Shown here: positions 61,218-64,000 of the stretch, piece by piece
How the letters are laid out: the number at the start of each line of letters is the position of its first letter
Numbering within the stretch: position 1 is the first letter of the stretch
NCBI RefSeq assembly: GCF_002135335.1
Contig: NZ_NEGC01000005.1
Location: 124,001-188,000, forward strand
DNA from: Acinetobacter sp. ANC 4470
GTDB lineage: Bacteria; Pseudomonadota; Gammaproteobacteria; Pseudomonadales; Moraxellaceae
Length of the DNA: 64,000 nt
Reading direction: 5' to 3'
Notes under the pieces: model-generated
What the model saw: the letters and a program-made list of their open reading frames with translations, nothing else
What the model was told of the DNA's origin: nothing
The model's database searches: none
Translations under genes and position numbers: made by a program

Positions 61218-61715
61218 ATGTCTGAACGAAATCCCAAAGTTGAAAAAATTGAAACCCTCCTCGATAAATTAGGCAATTTAGCCGTTGAAACCTTTCACTA
61301 TGTTGCGCTGTTTATTATTGGCTGTATGGTGGCTTGGTCTGCTGTACATACCGTGATTGATATTTTAACTGTTAAACAATACGCAACCATTGATGATATT
61401 TTATTGTTATTTATCTATTTAGAATTAGGTGCAATGGTGGGGATTTATTTTAAAACAAACCATATGCCAGTGCGCTTTCTTATTTATGTTGCAATTACAG
61501 CACTAACTCGCCTACTCATTTCCGATATTCAGCATGACCACAAAGCTGATTTAGATCTAATCATTATCACTGGTTCTATTCTTATTTTGGCTTTTTCAAT
61601 TTGGATTGTACGTTTTGCATCTTGGAATTACCCCTCTGTAATTCGCGACAAACACAGTGAAAAGCCGCTACCTGAGGGTAAAACACCTCGTCCGCAAGAT
61701 GATGAATTGGCTTAA
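61218..61715 (+). CDS. PsiE-family membrane protein
   Basis: 165 residues with four membrane helices, starting after an excellent AAGGAGGA site. The central FIYLELGAMVGIYFKTNHMPVRFLIYVAITALTR and the helical C-terminus match phosphate-starvation-inducible PsiE. The role is unknown. It ends in a charged tail (EKPLPEGKTPRPQDDELA). Confidence 0.85.
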   Translation: MSERNPKVEKIETLLDKLGNLAVETFHYVALFIIGCMVAWSAVHTVIDILTVKQYATIDDILLLFIYLELGAMVGIYFKTNHMPVRFLIYVAITALTRLLISDIQHDHKADLDLIIITGSILILAFSIWIVRFASWNYPSVIRDKHSEKPLPEGKTPRPQDDELA

Positions 61716-61729
61716 AGCATATACTTTTT

Positions 61730-61757
61730 CAATCCCCCTTTGGGTAAAGGGGGATTG
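61730..61757 (+). terminator. Hairpin after psiE-like gene
   Basis: CAATCCCCCTTT/AAAGGGGGATTG with a four-base loop, but without a strong T run; still a likely terminator. Confidence 0.55.
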
Positions 61758-61815
61758 AATATTAAGGAGGCATTTTTTTATTCAAAAATAGCCGCTAAAC
61801 ACAAATCTTTTTTAA

Positions 61816-62259
61816 TTATCGATTCGGCACCAATATATAGCGCCCATGTTCATAAATCCAATACATCCCCGTAGGTGGTGCAGGCAAACCTAAACGACGC
61901 CAATCTGTAATTAAAATCGAGTTTGAACTCTCTATCTGTGCCATATTCGGATCACCATTTACCCAGCTATAACTTTGCGAGTTCTGCGTAATGGTCGTTG
62001 GGGCAACATATTGAATACTCACCCCATTGTGTATTGGTGGGTAGCCACCATGTGGCGGACGTGATGGATAAGATGGTGTTGGACGACTCGGATAATGAGG
62101 TCGATGTTGTGGGTAACTATTTTGCGGATAATGAGGTCGATGTTGATACTTACTGGTATCGACACCTTGATAATTTGACCAACGGTTTTCCGCTTGAGTT
62201 GTTGCTGAAGCCCCAAGAAGCACCATGCCACCCAAAGCACAAAGAATTGCTACTTTCAT
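61816..62259 (-). CDS. RcnB-family periplasmic protein with a Pro/Tyr/His-rich region
   Basis: 147 residues from ATG 62259 (GGAG upstream). Signal peptide with cleavage after TQA at about 23. A repetitive segment (HRPHYPQNSYPQHRPHYPSR, about residues 40-75) precedes the RcnB-like core DWRRLGLPAPPTGMYWIYEHGRYILV. RcnB in E. coli helps nickel/cobalt export; here no rcnA or rcnR is near and the His/Pro tract could bind metal. The function is inferred. Confidence 0.75.
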   Translation of the reverse strand: MKVAILCALGGMVLLGASATTQAENRWSNYQGVDTSKYQHRPHYPQNSYPQHRPHYPSRPTPSYPSRPPHGGYPPIHNGVSIQYVAPTTITQNSQSYSWVNGDPNMAQIESSNSILITDWRRLGLPAPPTGMYWIYEHGRYILVPNR

Positions 62260-62380
62260 AAAAGACTCCAAATATCATTAATTAAACTAATTCTAATCTC
62301 TAGTTTAAGATAAATAATGGATAAAAAACCATCTAATGCAACGTTTTGTAAACTAAATATTTGAATCATTTCACACGTTC

Positions 62381-62890
62381 ATGCAGCTAAGCTACGATGA
62401 TGTTTATGCTAAGATATTCTTTTTTGTTACTGGATCAAGCAGAGTGTCTGATTTAAGTTTTGACCGCCTCCATCAATTCTTTTGTAAAGTGCCGAGTATA
62501 CAAGAAGCATTGATTGATGCTTATGGTTCAGATGGTCAACATGCATGGTGGTTTAAATTTCAAATTAATCTAGAACACCCTCTGGCATGGCAAACCGTGC
62601 AAGAATTGGGGCATGTGCTGAATTACATTTCAAAGAATGAACGTTTACCAACGCAGTTCCTACCTGTTTCACCACCCCCTTATATGAATGGTGAAGCAAA
62701 AGACTTTTTAGCTTGGGTGATTCAGTGTAATCATCCAGACTTTTCACCCGATGTAGTTTGCGATTGGTTAGAAGCACGCTTACCACAACCCGTTGAAGAT
62801 GAAAGTCAGTGGAAAATTAAAACTGACTTATCTGAACTCGATAAAATAAAAGATGCCGATTTGGATAAGTTAGTTCCACCGAATCGGTAA
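62381..62890 (+). CDS. Hypothetical cytoplasmic protein, unrecognised
   Basis: 169 residues, acidic, no signal peptide or membrane segment. Tryptophan-rich middle (GQHAWWFKFQINLEHPLAW) and an acidic end (DLSELDKIKDADLDKLVPP). I do not recognise a family. It is followed by a clean terminator and appears monocistronic. Confidence 0.7.
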   Translation: MQLSYDDVYAKIFFFVTGSSRVSDLSFDRLHQFFCKVPSIQEALIDAYGSDGQHAWWFKFQINLEHPLAWQTVQELGHVLNYISKNERLPTQFLPVSPPPYMNGEAKDFLAWVIQCNHPDFSPDVVCDWLEARLPQPVEDESQWKIKTDLSELDKIKDADLDKLVPPNR

Positions 62891-62891
62891 T

Positions 62892-62919
62892 AAAAAAAGC
62901 GCTTAATGCGCTTTTTTTA
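62892..62919 (+). terminator. Terminator of the hypothetical gene
   Basis: AAAAAAAGCGC/GCGCTTTTTT with a five-base loop. Confidence 0.85.
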
Positions 62920-63018
62920 TTGGCAACGCGCCTTCATCCCAGCCATTTCATCCCAGCCATCTTCCAAAGGCGGAAAGAGTTCCCTCTCCTTTCAGGAGAA
63001 GGCTGGGATGAGGGTGAT

Positions 63019-64000
63019 TTAAAACGTCGATACCCCACTCCATTCCATAAAGCGGTAAATCGCGTATTTAAGTTTCGACTCATCCGCATACGTGCTGTAA
63101 TCAACACTCATATTTTTCCCCTCTAAGTTCGACCAAGCGGTATTAAAGTATTGATTGGCATCGATAAAGACCTGCGCTTGGGATGCCCCAACGACACGTA
63201 AATCAGTTTCCAAATTATAATTTTTGATGTTCCGTGCAGTGAAATTCGCTGAACCTAAAATCAGCTCGGAATGTTGTGCATTATGTTTCACAATCATTTT
63301 GCTATGGCACTGTTCACCTTGTGTCTTACACCAACGCACTGGCACACCCGCATCATTTAATTCAGATGCCACTTGTCTGTTAGGAATACCATTTTTTTGA
63401 CGGCCAAAAGCATCTTTATTCGGGTCAAGTAACACGCGAAGTTTCACACCACGCTGATGTGCGCTAATCAGGGCTTTTACAATATCTCGTTCAGATAAAT
63501 AGAACATGGCTAAATCAATTTGCTGTTGCGGCTTAGCCATTTCAATCAATCTGAGTGTTGCATCATAAATGGCTTTTTCAGTCAGCACCTGAACTTGAGG
63601 CAAAGACTGCTCTGCCTCAAACTCGCCCACAATCACCATCGGAATGTCACCTTTTGACATTCTACCCACAGCCTGTTCAGTCTTTAATACATCAATTGCG
63701 GTATTGCCCGAAACCACTAATGCCACATTGGAATGCCGTGAACTACCATCGTGCGGGTTAGCAGAAGTCACTAAAGTTTTCCAACCTTGAGCGGTATCCA
63801 CCACCAACGTTTTACGATGATTGGCTTTAAAGTTAAATAGGTTGAAATAACTACGCAAGGTAATTTTTTCTTGACCAAATGGATTAGGCAACCAGCCCTT
63901 TTCAAGATTATTGCCTGCATCTTGACAGCAGATATACCAAAAGCCTGACCAAAGTGGGTTGGGTGCGCGTAACGGTCTTAAATCCGTTTCAATTACATCA
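63019..64000 (-). CDS. Phospholipase-D-like (cardiolipin-synthase-type) protein, N-terminus cut off
   Basis: The frame is open to the right edge, so the N-terminal part lies outside the window. Two HKD motifs are present: ANHRKTLVV followed by TSANPHDGSSRHSN, and CHSKMIVKHN followed by LGSANFTARN. Two such motifs form the single active site of phosphatidyl transferases and phospholipase D enzymes. No membrane helix is visible in the part seen. Substrate unknown; an outer- or inner-membrane phospholipid is likely. Confidence 0.82.
   Translation of the reverse strand, partial: DVIETDLRPLRAPNPLWSGFWYICCQDAGNNLEKGWLPNPFGQEKITLRSYFNLFNFKANHRKTLVVDTAQGWKTLVTSANPHDGSSRHSNVALVVSGNTAIDVLKTEQAVGRMSKGDIPMVIVGEFEAEQSLPQVQVLTEKAIYDATLRLIEMAKPQQQIDLAMFYLSERDIVKALISAHQRGVKLRVLLDPNKDAFGRQKNGIPNRQVASELNDAGVPVRWCKTQGEQCHSKMIVKHNAQHSELILGSANFTARNIKNYNLETDLRVVGASQAQVFIDANQYFNTAWSNLEGKNMSVDYSTYADESKLKYAIYRFMEWSGVSTF

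Overview
The window is chromosomal DNA from a low-GC gammaproteobacterium, very probably an Acinetobacter species. The evidence is the BaeSR pair, the Acinetobacter-like rRNA operon (16S-tRNA-Ile-tRNA-Ala-23S-5S), the split trp genes with trpA-accD-folC-SPOR in one block, and many AT-rich intergenic regions. The species cannot be fixed from this window alone. Most of it is core housekeeping DNA. There is no prophage, plasmid backbone, CRISPR array or restriction system. The only recognisable insertion sequence is a dead IS30-family copy. Layout: 1-8.4 kb holds a cut-off LysR regulator, a TSUP permease, a glutamine-synthetase-like ligase, a chorismate mutase, a thioredoxin-fold protein and two paralogous dihydroxy-acid dehydratases. 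8.8-14.3 kb holds fmt-rsmB, an NSS transporter with its 47-residue MetS-like partner, and an outer-membrane barrel protein. 14.6-15.75 kb is an ORF remnant and the IS30 relic. 15.8-21.6 kb is a complete rRNA operon on the minus strand with a strong promoter. Divergent from it, 21.7-24.0 kb is a three-gene YfiR-YfiN-YfiB-like c-di-GMP signalling cassette, followed by a four-tRNA cluster (Pro-Arg-His-Pro). 24.6-30.5 kb is nadA, argJ, a small exported protein and secA. 30.8-33.5 kb is a 1-Cys peroxiredoxin, an MBL hydrolase and a PTP-type lipoprotein phosphatase. 33.5-37.5 kb is SPOR protein-folC-accD-trpA, joined by 4-base ATGA overlaps. 37.9-42.0 kb is an AraC regulator divergent from a metal-dependent hydrolase, then DUF2804 and DUF1543 proteins. 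42.6-44.5 kb is trpB-trpF. 44.7-47.5 kb is a B12 unit: cobalamin riboswitch, btuB-like receptor, terminator, cob(I)alamin adenosyltransferase. 47.7-53.1 kb is a GDPD, a fatty-acid desaturase, a broken cupin gene, SelO, an L,D-transpeptidase and a broken MmcQ/YjbR gene. 53.2-56.3 kb is BaeR-BaeS divergent from a two-repeat lipoprotein. 56.6-60.4 kb is two tandem acyl-CoA dehydrogenases. 60.4-64 kb is a PaiB-like flavoprotein, PsiE-like and RcnB-like proteins, a hypothetical protein and a cut-off phospholipase-D protein. The most unusual content is intergenic. One family of repeats (three copies) folds into three successive hairpins; the stem sequences differ between copies but pairing is kept, and two copies share a 9 bp-bulged T-7 bp-AGGA loop design. 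A second, decayed family (three copies) runs between GACGAGTTTTG and GACTCCGTC. A 41-nt palindrome is perfect in one intergenic copy, and a degenerate copy sits inside a cupin gene where the metal motif should be. A 28-bp tandem duplication breaks the MmcQ/YjbR gene in a way that could revert. The btuB leader carries a candidate kissing-loop pair between the riboswitch core and a hairpin just upstream of the ribosome binding site.
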